A stretch of 64,000 bases of DNA from Planctomycetota bacterium (GTDB lineage Bacteria > Planctomycetota > Phycisphaerae > Phycisphaerales > UBA1924), in assembly GCA_018242625.1 (NCBI GenBank), contig JAFEBO010000001.1, forward strand, positions 170,681-234,680, given 5' to 3'. Position numbers and translations under genes: made by a program. Under the pieces are notes generated by a model. The model was not told the DNA's origin, searched no databases, and worked only from the letters and a program-made list of their open reading frames with translations. This document shows, piece after piece, positions 1 through 7,758 of the stretch (positions are counted from its first letter, which is position 1; the number at the start of each line of letters is the position of its first letter).

Positions 1-1
1 A

Positions 2-994
2 TGGCCCAAGACTCTTGATCGCGTCATCGAAGTTGATCAGTCTCCGATCGGACGCACGCCGCGTTCGAATCCGGCAACGTACGTCGGAATTTTCGACGAC
101 ATACGCAAGGTCTTTGTCGCGACCAAAGAAGCGAAGGTCCGCGGGTACAAGCCGGGGCGTTTTTCCTTTAACGTGCGCGCAGAGTCGGGGGGCGGGCGAT
201 GCGAGGCGTGCGAGGGACAGGGGCTCAAACGCATCGAGATGCACTTCCTGCCGGATGTTTTCGTGGAGTGCGAGGTCTGCCGCGGCAAGCGGTATAACAG
301 AGAAACGCTCGAGATTCTGTATCGCGGCAAGTCGATCGCGGACGTTCTTGACATGACGATCGAGCAGTCGCTCTCGTTCTTCGAGAATCATCCGAAGATC
401 CTTCGATTCCTGAAGTGCCTGCACGACGTCGGGCTCGACTATCTCACGCTGGGTCAACCGAGCACGCAGCTGTCGGGCGGCGAGGCGCAGCGCATCAAGC
501 TGGCAACCGAGCTGGGCAAGACGTTCGGCGCACTCGAGCAGGCGGAGATTCTGGCCGCGGGCAGCCCGTCGGCCAGGGAAGATTCCGGGGCGGACGATGC
601 GGACGAGCAGTCCGATGCTCTTGATGAGCTGAGTGACGCATCCAAGGGCAGGAAGAAATCCAAGTGGGCGGACCGCTTCGAAGCGATGCGAGCGCGGGCG
701 GCAAATCCGTACGGTAAGACGCTGTACATTCTCGACGAACCAACAACGGGACTTCACTTTGAGGACATCCGCAAACTGGTGCACGTGATGGACCGTCTCG
801 CCAAGGCTGGGCACACGCTCGTCGTGATCGAGCACAACCTGGACGTGATCAAGTGCGCGGACTGGATCATCGACCTGGGTCCGGAGGGAGGCGCCAAGGG
901 CGGCACCATCATCGCTCAAGGAACTCCCGAGCAGGTTGCCAGGGTGGAAAAGAGCTACACGGGGCAGTATCTCAAAGGGATGCTGCGGGCCTGA
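2..994 (+). CDS. uvrA: UvrABC excinuclease subunit A, C-terminal part (5' truncated by window)
   Basis: UvrA is the DNA-damage-sensing ATPase of nucleotide excision repair; it acts in the cytoplasm with UvrB. The reading frame is open from base 2, so the gene starts upstream of the window. The visible 330 residues begin in the segment before the zinc module ([17 protein letters not shown]), then a CxxC...CxxC zinc finger (CEAC and CEVC), the ABC signature [11 protein letters not shown] and a Walker B box [12 protein letters not shown] near the C-terminus. Unusual: about 50 extra acidic/lysine-rich residues lie between the signature and Walker B (roughly 540-710), where most UvrA proteins have only a short linker. 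Function is certain; the effect of the insert is unknown. Confidence 0.97.
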   Translation, partial: WPKTLDRVIEVDQSPIGRTPRSNPATYVGIFDDIRKVFVATKEAKVRGYKPGRFSFNVRAESGGGRCEACEGQGLKRIEMHFLPDVFVECEVCRGKRYNRETLEILYRGKSIADVLDMTIEQSLSFFENHPKILRFLKCLHDVGLDYLTLGQPSTQLSGGEAQRIKLATELGKTFGALEQAEILAAGSPSAREDSGADDADEQSDALDELSDASKGRKKSKWADRFEAMRARAANPYGKTLYILDEPTTGLHFEDIRKLVHVMDRLAKAGHTLVVIEHNLDVIKCADWIIDLGPEGGAKGGTIIAQGTPEQVARVEKSYTGQYLKGMLRA

Positions 995-1059
995 AATTCC
1001 CGGGAGCGCTGTCGTCCAGCCCGGGGGCCTGTCCGTTTGATAAGGACAGGAGACATGCG

Positions 1060-2070
1060 ATGCTCTCAAAGACCATGAATTGCCGCACGACGACGGGCGC
1101 ACTGTTCGCCGCGGCCATCGCCCTTGGTGGATGCCTCGACCGCGACGAGAAGATTGTTGTAAAAAGCGACGGCTCGGCGGATATCACGGTTCACATCACC
1201 GGCGACACAAGCGACTATGAGCATGGTGATGCGATGCCATCCGAGGCCGGCGGCTGGGTTCTCACGACAAAGCCGGCCGACAAGGCCGACAAGGTGGACG
1301 TCACGGCAAGGCTCACGGCCGCGGCGGGCAAGTTCCCGGCCAGCTACGCAACGACGCCCGGGGCGGCATCGCTCTCGCTCCGCATGCCCACCGAGATCTG
1401 GATCGAGGACCGACCGGACGGGCGCTATTACCAGTTCAAGCGGATCTACCAGCGGCGTGCGGATGCCCGCTACACGCTCGTGAAGCGTGAAGCCGAGCGG
1501 GATCCCAAACGCGCGAAGCTGCTCGAGACGCCGCCGGAAAAACTGACCCCGGGCGAACGCGCACAGCTGCTGGCAGAGTTTCGAGATGCCGAGATCGAGA
1601 AACAGCATCAGTTTGTGTACGCGGGTATCGCCGCGGTGCCGGATCGGCCGCAGGACACGGGGCTGAGGATCCTGAGGGCGGTGGCGAAAGGGGCCGACGC
1701 GTTCAACCTGGAACGCGCGCTGGAGCTCCTGGCCCGGCCACCGAGCCCGGATCGCGATGCGGCGATTGAACAGGCGGCGAAGGACTTTCTGGCGGGAATC
1801 GACGCCGCGGTGAACACGGCGATTATCGCGGAGAAGCTCGGAGCGAAGGATGAGGCCGCATTCCGCGAGGCCATGGCGCATGAACGGTCGATGCGGGAAG
1901 TCACGGAAGATATCGGCGACGAGAGTTTCAAGGTGGAACTGATACTGCCGGGGGAGATCGTCGCGAGCAACGGGACGGCTTCCGGGAATGCGGTAACCTG
2001 GTCCTTTGACGGCTATGCCCTGATGGACCGCGACCAGCCGCTCATGGCGACCAGCCGCGTCCGCAAATGA
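1060..2070 (+). CDS. Hypothetical lipoprotein preceding sigma factor
   Basis: A 336-residue protein of unknown function. The start at 1060 is supported by an AGGAGA ribosome site six bases upstream. The N-terminus is a signal peptide with a lipobox (ALGGC), so it is probably exported and lipidated. The mature part begins with a beta-rich stretch (DGSADITVHITGD) and later has charged helical regions; I recognise no catalytic motif. Its stop codon overlaps the ATG of the ECF sigma gene (ATGA), which suggests co-transcription with the sigma/anti-sigma pair, so it may be a partner of that envelope regulon. Family not recognised. Confidence 0.75.
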   Translation: MLSKTMNCRTTTGALFAAAIALGGCLDRDEKIVVKSDGSADITVHITGDTSDYEHGDAMPSEAGGWVLTTKPADKADKVDVTARLTAAAGKFPASYATTPGAASLSLRMPTEIWIEDRPDGRYYQFKRIYQRRADARYTLVKREAERDPKRAKLLETPPEKLTPGERAQLLAEFRDAEIEKQHQFVYAGIAAVPDRPQDTGLRILRAVAKGADAFNLERALELLARPPSPDRDAAIEQAAKDFLAGIDAAVNTAIIAEKLGAKDEAAFREAMAHERSMREVTEDIGDESFKVELILPGEIVASNGTASGNAVTWSFDGYALMDRDQPLMATSRVRK

Positions 2071-2603
2071 GCAGAGCGATGATCGCTTCGACCCCGCAAG
2101 CCGCGGTTCCTTCGCCTCCGCTTCTGCCGGAGACTTCGTATCTGCAGGACCGGGCTCTGGTTCTTGCCTGGGCACGGGCCCACGGAATCAGGGAAGACCG
2201 CTGCGCCGACGTGATGCAGGAGACTTTTCTGCGGCTGACCTCGACGTCGCCGGCCTTCCCCACTCGCGCGGCCCAGGTGGCGTGGCTCCGACGCGTGTCG
2301 TCGAACCTCTGCGTCGACTGGCTCCGCCAGAACCCGGTCCTGACGCTCACATTCGATCGGGCCGCGCTCCAGAGGGAAGAAATCACCGAAGATGAGCGGC
2401 GGGGTTTAATCGAAGCGATGCGGGACCTTTCCGAGATGCAGCGTCTGGTCGTGATCGCGAAGACCGTCGAATCCCTGACTTTTGCCCGGATCGCGGCCGA
2501 TCTCGAGGTCTCGATCCCTACCGCCAAGACCCACTACAGGCGTGCAATCGACACGCTTCGCGCACGTCTGGCGGGGACCCCGAATCAGGAGAATGCTTCA
2601 TGA
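2067..2603 (+). CDS. ECF-type RNA polymerase sigma factor
   Basis: A 178-residue extracytoplasmic-function sigma factor that should direct RNA polymerase to alternative promoters. Region 2 is visible in the first half (DVMQETFLRL, AWLRRVSSNLCVDWLR) and region 4 with its helix-turn-helix near the C-terminus (LTFARIAADLEVSIPTAKTHYRRAI). The length fits the family. It overlaps the upstream lipoprotein gene by 4 nt and the downstream anti-sigma gene by 4 nt, so the three genes are translationally coupled. The subfamily and target promoters cannot be told from sequence alone. Confidence 0.92.
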   Translation: MSRAMIASTPQAAVPSPPLLPETSYLQDRALVLAWARAHGIREDRCADVMQETFLRLTSTSPAFPTRAAQVAWLRRVSSNLCVDWLRQNPVLTLTFDRAALQREEITEDERRGLIEAMRDLSEMQRLVVIAKTVESLTFARIAADLEVSIPTAKTHYRRAIDTLRARLAGTPNQENAS

Positions 2604-3031
2604 AGAACCTGACATGCCAGGAAGTTGATGAGCTGTTGCCCGACTACTGCACCGGGGAATCCGATCCGGAAACCGCGCGCGCGATCGAATTGCACGCGGC
2701 GGATTGTGCGGCCTGCTCCCGGGAGATCGCACAGTGGCGGGCGGCGGCAGGCGTTCTCAGGCGTGCATCCATGCAATCGCCCGCGCGGGATATTCCCCGG
2801 ATCGCGGTGGCCCGACAGAAACCATCTCGCCTTTTCGCGGTGGCCGCATCCCTCGCGATCGTTTTTTTCCTGGGCACCGCGGCGGGAAGGTGGTCGGCCC
2901 GGCCAGCCTCGCCAGGCGAGAATCAGCCGAGCGGCGACTCGCTGGTTGCGCGCTACAAGAACGCCGCGATCGCATCGCCCGGCACAAGTTCGTTGGGATT
3001 GGCGCTTCTCAGCCTTGCCCGCCGCGAATAG
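2600..3031 (+). CDS. Anti-sigma factor with zinc-finger (zf-HC2) domain
   Basis: A 143-residue probable membrane anti-sigma factor. The N-terminal 45 residues form a zf-HC2/ASD fold with the HxxxCxxC motif (HAADCAAC), which in characterised members sequesters the cognate sigma factor. A hydrophobic segment near residues 75-95 (LFAVAASLAIVFFLG) is a single transmembrane helix, leaving a short C-terminal extracytoplasmic tail. It overlaps the sigma gene by 4 nt, the usual arrangement of ECF sigma/anti-sigma pairs. The short outer domain makes it a minimal sensor. Confidence 0.88.
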   Translation: MKNLTCQEVDELLPDYCTGESDPETARAIELHAADCAACSREIAQWRAAAGVLRRASMQSPARDIPRIAVARQKPSRLFAVAASLAIVFFLGTAAGRWSARPASPGENQPSGDSLVARYKNAAIASPGTSSLGLALLSLARRE

Positions 3032-3050
3032 GAACACGTCGAGCGCGGAG

Positions 3051-3458
3051 TCAGCCCGCATGACGCACGGCGGCGTCGATTCCGGGCACCAGCCTGCGGG
3101 CGAGGGAGAGATCGAACTTCTGGGGCAGCTCAACCAGCCTCGGATCTGCGAGGTCGCGGCTGATGGCGGACAACAGTTCCGAGACGACTCGCTCCACGGT
3201 CGCGCTTGGAGCCTGCGTGCCGCCGCACCAGTAATTGTGATCAACCCAGGAGAGCGTGATGCGGAACTCCCGGAGCTCGCACCCTTCGCCGCAGAGAGCA
3301 ACGACGCGATAACTCCACCCGCGCGAGGTTTCGCACTCTTCCAGAACCGAAATCTCGGGAATCGGGCCGTTCATCCGGAAGACAATATCGGCCGGCCGAC
3401 GCAACCGGCTCAGCCGGATCCGATACGATCCGGCGGTGATTTTTCTGTTCGAGACCAT
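3051..3458 (-). CDS. Hypothetical protein, 135 aa
   Basis: A plausible coding region on the minus strand between the anti-sigma gene and the permease gene. ATG at 3458 gives 135 residues; an internal ATG at 3374 would give 107. The protein has several beta-like stretches with Trp/Cys residues (WSYRVVALCGEGC, RITLSWVDHNYWC) and no recognised motif. With the longer start its first 23 nt overlap the start of the divergent permease gene. No family assignment; coding status is judged from smooth composition and lack of a better frame. Confidence 0.55.
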   Translation of the reverse strand: MVSNRKITAGSYRIRLSRLRRPADIVFRMNGPIPEISVLEECETSRGWSYRVVALCGEGCELREFRITLSWVDHNYWCGGTQAPSATVERVVSELLSAISRDLADPRLVELPQKFDLSLARRLVPGIDAAVRHAG

Positions 3459-4767
3459 CCGACTGGGCCTGTCCAACCTGCGGCTGCACATGCTGCGGTC
3501 GTTTCTGACGGCCCTGGGAATCATCCTCGGCGTGGCCGCGGTGATCGCAATGGTCTCGCTCGGAGAGGGATCCAAGCGCCAGGCGATGCTGCAGATCGAG
3601 CAGCTCGGGGCGAAGAACATCATCCTGCGGTCCCAGCGGCCGGCCGAAAGCCAGAGCAATCAGAAAAAGAACTCCAACAGCTGGATCAGCAGGTACGGCC
3701 TGCGCCGCGACGACCTGGAAGTGATCAACTCCAACTTTCGCGATGCGGAAGCCATTGTGCCGCTGAAAGAAGTCGGCAGCAAGATGTCGCGGGCGGAACT
3801 TTCCCGTACGAGCCAGGCATTTGGCACCACCCCGGACTTTCTGGAAGTATCGAAGATCAAGGTCGCCCGCGGGCGTTACCTCACGCAGGCCGACCTGGAC
3901 AACCAGGCGATGGTGTGCGTGATCGGCTCAGAGGTCGCGCGGGAGCTTTTCAAATTCGATGATCCTCTCGGCGATTCGCTCCGCATCGACTCCAAGGCGT
4001 TCACGATCGTGGGCGTGCTCGCGCCCGTTGGCCTGGCGGGCGGCGCCGGCTCGGCGCTTGTCGGAAGGGACCTCAACCTCGATGTGCACGTCCCCATCAC
4101 AACGGCGAGGTCCGTCATGGGCGACATGGTGTTCCGCGGCAGCGGAGGCTCCTTCCAGAACAGCCAGGTGGAGCTTTCGGAGATCTACGTCGGCTGTCCG
4201 GATCGCGAGCGTGTGCTGCCCGATGCCAAACGCCTCAAACGGATCATCGACTCGCGTCACACCGACAGCGCTGATGTTTCCATGATCGTGCCGTTCGAAC
4301 TGCTTGAGAACGCCAAGAAAAGCCAGCTCACGTGGAACCTGGTGCTCGGGTTCATCGCGGGAATATCGCTGCTGGTCGGCGGCATCGGCATCATGAACAT
4401 CATGCTCGCCACCGTTACCGAGCGCACGCGGGAGATCGGTATCCGACGGGCCCTCGGGGCCACGCGCCGTGCGATTCTCTATCAGTTCCTTGTCGAGACA
4501 TCGGTGCTCTCCACGGGGGGCGGGCTTCTCGGCGTGGCGCTTGGAATCGGCAGCAGCTGGGGGATCCAGTGGATCGCCCCGCGCCTGCCGCACACGCCGA
4601 TCATCGGGCAGTATTTCAGCCAGTCGGTGAGCCTGCCAACCTATGTCACGCTGGGCTCGGTCGTGCTGGCGTTCAGCGTGGCGGTCGCCGTGGGGCTGAT
4701 TTTCGGGATTTACCCCGCACGGCGTGCCGCCGCTCAGGACCCGATCGTGGCATTGCGCCACGATTAA
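3436..4767 (+). CDS. MacB/FtsX-type ABC transporter permease
   Basis: A 443-residue inner-membrane permease of the MacB type, which in this family couples cytoplasmic ATP hydrolysis to periplasmic transport or to lipoprotein/antibiotic export. An N-terminal helix (LRSFLTALGIILGVAAVIAM) is followed by a MacB periplasmic core domain (about residues 50-270) and three C-terminal FtsX-domain helices, including GGIGIMNIMLATVTERTREIG and the conserved REIGIRRALGA box. Start is a GTG with weak ribosome site. No ATPase gene lies directly beside it, so the partner must be encoded elsewhere. Confidence 0.9.
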   Translation: MIFLFETIRLGLSNLRLHMLRSFLTALGIILGVAAVIAMVSLGEGSKRQAMLQIEQLGAKNIILRSQRPAESQSNQKKNSNSWISRYGLRRDDLEVINSNFRDAEAIVPLKEVGSKMSRAELSRTSQAFGTTPDFLEVSKIKVARGRYLTQADLDNQAMVCVIGSEVARELFKFDDPLGDSLRIDSKAFTIVGVLAPVGLAGGAGSALVGRDLNLDVHVPITTARSVMGDMVFRGSGGSFQNSQVELSEIYVGCPDRERVLPDAKRLKRIIDSRHTDSADVSMIVPFELLENAKKSQLTWNLVLGFIAGISLLVGGIGIMNIMLATVTERTREIGIRRALGATRRAILYQFLVETSVLSTGGGLLGVALGIGSSWGIQWIAPRLPHTPIIGQYFSQSVSLPTYVTLGSVVLAFSVAVAVGLIFGIYPARRAAAQDPIVALRHD

Positions 4768-4879
4768 TGCCATTTCAGGCGCGGCAGGCCCGAAAATACC
4801 CGTGCTTGCCGTGCATCCGGACCTCCCCGCGAAACGAATTCGCGTCCGCGGAATCCTAAGATCCGCAACAGGAAATCCA

Positions 4880-5722
4880 GTGCCAAAGACCACGAAACAA
4901 CCCGTGCAGGTCCATGCCAAGGAGTCGCTGAGGCCCGAGGCGATGGTGGACGTGCAGTCCGCGCAGGACGAGCGCAAGGTCGCCATCGATCGCGTCGGCG
5001 TCAAGGAAGTTGTGTATCCCATCCGGCTGCGCGAGCCGGGCGGCGGCGAGCAGACCACCGTCGCCAACATCAACATGTACGTGTCGCTCCCCCACTACAA
5101 GAAGGGGACGCACATGAGCCGATTTCTTGAAGTCCTCAACGACCACACCTCCGAGCCGCTCACGCCCGACCGGATCCCCGCGCTGACCCGCGCGATCCGC
5201 GAGCGGCTCGACGCGGAGGAGGCGCACTTCGAGGCTCGCTTTACCTACTTCATCCGGAAACTCGCCCCCGTCACCAGGCAATCGGGGCTGATGGACTATC
5301 GGGTGACATTTGAGTGCAACGCCAATCACACCGACGACTTTGTCATGGGTGTGGCCGCGCCCGCTACCAGCCTCTGCCCCTGCTCGAAGGAAATCTCCGA
5401 ATACGGCGCGCACAACCAGCGCTGCGTGATCGAAGCGAAAGTGCGGTTCAAGGGCAATCTCTGGATCGAAGAGGTTGTAAAGCACCTCGAAGCCGCGGCG
5501 AGCAGCCCCGTGTACGCCGTGCTCAAGCGGCCCGACGAGAAGTATGTGACGGAGAAGGCCTTCGAGAATCCGAAGTTCGTCGAAGACATCGTGCGGGATC
5601 TGGCGGTCGGACTGAATAAGGACGACCGGATCACCTGGTACCAGATCAACTCGGAAAACTTCGAGTCGATCCACAGCCACAACGCGTATGCCCAGATCAC
5701 ACGCGACAAGTCGGCGAAGTAA
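4880..5722 (+). CDS. folE2: GTP cyclohydrolase IB (FolE2)
   Basis: FolE2 converts GTP to 7,8-dihydroneopterin triphosphate, the first step of folate (and queuosine precursor) synthesis, in the cytoplasm. The 280-residue protein shows the family signatures DVQ..QDER near residue 24, VGVKEVVYPI, KGTHMSRF and the metal-site motif LCPCSKEISEYGAHNQR around residues 165-182. I chose the GTG at 4880, preceded by AGGAAA, over longer in-frame starts because the conserved N-terminus begins shortly after it. FolE2 replaces FolE and can use other metals than zinc. It was considered as QueF but the LCPCSK/AHNQR signature is FolE2. Confidence 0.93.
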   Translation: MPKTTKQPVQVHAKESLRPEAMVDVQSAQDERKVAIDRVGVKEVVYPIRLREPGGGEQTTVANINMYVSLPHYKKGTHMSRFLEVLNDHTSEPLTPDRIPALTRAIRERLDAEEAHFEARFTYFIRKLAPVTRQSGLMDYRVTFECNANHTDDFVMGVAAPATSLCPCSKEISEYGAHNQRCVIEAKVRFKGNLWIEEVVKHLEAAASSPVYAVLKRPDEKYVTEKAFENPKFVEDIVRDLAVGLNKDDRITWYQINSENFESIHSHNAYAQITRDKSAK

Positions 5723-5751
5723 CACCCGATCCAAACGAACTACCCTCGGGC

Positions 5752-6174
5752 ATGCCTACTGCCTCTGCATCCGGCTCCTCCACCGTCCGCGTCCGCTACT
5801 GCGAATGCGATCCGATGGGCGTGGCGCACCACGCCTCGTACATCCCCTGGCTCGAGATCGGGCGCACCGACCTGCTGCGTGAGACGGGCCTCTCCTACAA
5901 GACGCTGGAGGAGCAGGGCTTTTTCCTCGTCATCGTCAGGCTCGATGTGAAGTATCGGCGTCCGGTTCGGTATGACGACATCGTCGAAATCCGGACGAAC
6001 TGGATCGGCGGCAGCCGCATCAAGATCGAGCACACGTACGAAGTCGTGGTGACCCGGCGCGAAAACGCCCGGGAAACCCTCCCGCTCACCGCGGCGGTCG
6101 GCGCCACCACGCTCGCGTGCGTCAACCGCGAAGGGCGCCCGATGGAACTCCCGGACTGGCTGGTCAGCCGGTAG
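5752..6174 (+). CDS. Acyl-CoA thioesterase, 4HBT hot-dog fold (YbgC-like)
   Basis: A 140-residue single hot-dog-fold thioesterase. The N-terminal motif YCECDPMGVAHHASYIPWLE contains the family Asp (DPMGVAHH) used for thioester hydrolysis in 4-hydroxybenzoyl-CoA thioesterase/YbgC-type enzymes. Length matches the family. It lies 30 nt after folE2 and converges with radA. The acyl substrate cannot be predicted. Confidence 0.88.
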   Translation: MPTASASGSSTVRVRYCECDPMGVAHHASYIPWLEIGRTDLLRETGLSYKTLEEQGFFLVIVRLDVKYRRPVRYDDIVEIRTNWIGGSRIKIEHTYEVVVTRRENARETLPLTAAVGATTLACVNREGRPMELPDWLVSR

Positions 6175-6178
6175 GGAC

Positions 6179-7636
6179 CTAGCCCAGCTGCTCGAGCGCC
6201 TGGTCGACGTTTTTCACGCCGACAATCTCGATCTTGGCGCCCTTGGGAACGGGCGATTTTCCCTTCGCGACGATGACTCGCTGGAAGCCCAGGCGGGCCG
6301 CCTCCAGCACACGCGGTTCCATCTGCTGCGCCGGACGGATTTCGCCGCCCAGCCCGACCTCACCGAGTGCGCACGTACGCGGATCGAGCGGCTTGCGGAC
6401 CTGGGCCGAGGCGATGGCCATAAGCAGCGCAAGGTCGCTCGCGGGGTCGACCACTTTCAGACCCCCCACGCTGCTGGCGAAGATATCGCGATCCGCGAGC
6501 CGCAGGCCGGCGTGCTGCTCCAATACCGCGATCAGCATTGCCAGGCGGCTGGAATCCAGCCCGCTGGACTTGCGCTTCGCGGCACCGAGAAATCCGGTAG
6601 CTGTCAGGGCCTGGATTTCAACCAGCACACAGCGGGAGCCGGTCATGACGGGGCAAACGACACTGCCGATCCTGGCTTCTCCGCCGGCAACGGGCGAGAC
6701 GCCGGCGCTGTCGGGAATCTCCCGAAGCCCGTCGCCGGTCATCTCGAAAAGCCCGATCTCGAGCGTCGTGCCGAAGCGGTTTTTCACCGCCCTCACCACG
6801 CGGTGCTGGTGGTAGCGTTCCCCTTCAAAGCTGATCACCGTGTCGACGAGGTGCTCGAGCAGCCTTGGTCCGGCCAGCTGTCCGTCCTTTGTCACGTGGC
6901 CGACGAGCAGCACAGCAATCCCGCTCTTTTTCGCCAGGTAAACCAGCTCCGAAGCGCACCGGCGCAGCTGCGTGATGCTTCCGGGCGCCGCTGGCACGTC
7001 GCTCCGGTAAATCATCTGGATGGAGTCGATCACAAGCACGCGCGGGAGGACGCGGCGGGCCTGTTCGACGATTCGCGCGAGATTCGTGTCGCTCAGCAGG
7101 AACAGCTCATTCTCGCCCTGCGAACCGAGCCGGACGGCGCGCTGGCGCACCTGGGATCCGGATTCTTCGCTGGTGACATAAAGAACCCGGGTGCCGGAGC
7201 GTGCAAGGCTCGCGGCGGCCTGGAGCAACAGCGTGCTTTTTCCGATGCCGGGCTCCCCGCCCACGAGCACCGCGGATCCTGGAACAATCCCCGCTCGTGC
7301 GACCGCCCCACGCGAGAACCCCAGCACCCGGTCAAACTCATGGATCCCGGTGCTCAGCCGCTCGACGGCCGAGTCTTCGTCTCCGATCTCCGAGATCGGG
7401 CGGGCACGCTGGGAATTTTCGGTCGGTTCGCCCTCATTGGGCGCAGCGTTGCCTTTGGGCTCGCCCAGTTCGGACCAGGCGCTCACGATCGCCGCCTGAG
7501 GATCTCGAGCGGCGCTGGGATCGTGCGTTTCCTCGTCGAGACTGTCCCAGGTTCCGCAGTCCGGGCATTTGCCCATCCAGCGGTTCTGAACGGCACCGCA
7601 CGACCGGCACACAAAGAGAGTCTTGAGCTTGGCCAC
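6179..7636 (-). CDS. radA: DNA repair protein RadA
   Basis: RadA (Sms) is a RecA-like ATPase that promotes branch migration in recombination repair. The 485-residue protein starts with the diagnostic zinc finger (CRSCG...GKCPDCG, residues about 9-27), then Walker A GEPGIGKST, Walker B VLVIDSIQ, the RadA-specific KNRFG motif, and a C-terminal Lon-protease-like domain (SSVGGLKVVDPASDLALL). I chose the GTG at 7636, giving VAKLKTLFVCRSC, because RadA normally begins just before the zinc finger; an in-frame ATG at 7673 would add 12 residues. Confidence 0.95.
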   Translation of the reverse strand: MAKLKTLFVCRSCGAVQNRWMGKCPDCGTWDSLDEETHDPSAARDPQAAIVSAWSELGEPKGNAAPNEGEPTENSQRARPISEIGDEDSAVERLSTGIHEFDRVLGFSRGAVARAGIVPGSAVLVGGEPGIGKSTLLLQAAASLARSGTRVLYVTSEESGSQVRQRAVRLGSQGENELFLLSDTNLARIVEQARRVLPRVLVIDSIQMIYRSDVPAAPGSITQLRRCASELVYLAKKSGIAVLLVGHVTKDGQLAGPRLLEHLVDTVISFEGERYHQHRVVRAVKNRFGTTLEIGLFEMTGDGLREIPDSAGVSPVAGGEARIGSVVCPVMTGSRCVLVEIQALTATGFLGAAKRKSSGLDSSRLAMLIAVLEQHAGLRLADRDIFASSVGGLKVVDPASDLALLMAIASAQVRKPLDPRTCALGEVGLGGEIRPAQQMEPRVLEAARLGFQRVIVAKGKSPVPKGAKIEIVGVKNVDQALEQLG

Positions 7637-7758
7637 GGGTGACAATGTAGCCCAAAGGGACTCGGGCATCAGCGAAATGGGCACAAAGAACCAGTCCCCA
7701 CCGAGCGGCTGGTTGCCGTAAAATGAGACCCACCGCGGGTCGGACACCCCGGAAATTG

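Noticed and set aside
2625..3962. Long plus-strand open frame across the anti-sigma and permease genes
   Set aside because: Low-complexity Arg/Pro-rich translation, no ribosome site, overlaps two genes with clear domains in other frames.
4880..5722. QueF (preQ0 reductase) as identity of this gene
   Set aside because: LCPCSK and AHNQR motifs and 280-residue length fit FolE2; QueF motifs are absent.
6512..7642. Plus-strand frame opposite radA
   Set aside because: Mirror of a strongly conserved gene in high-GC DNA; no recognisable motif.
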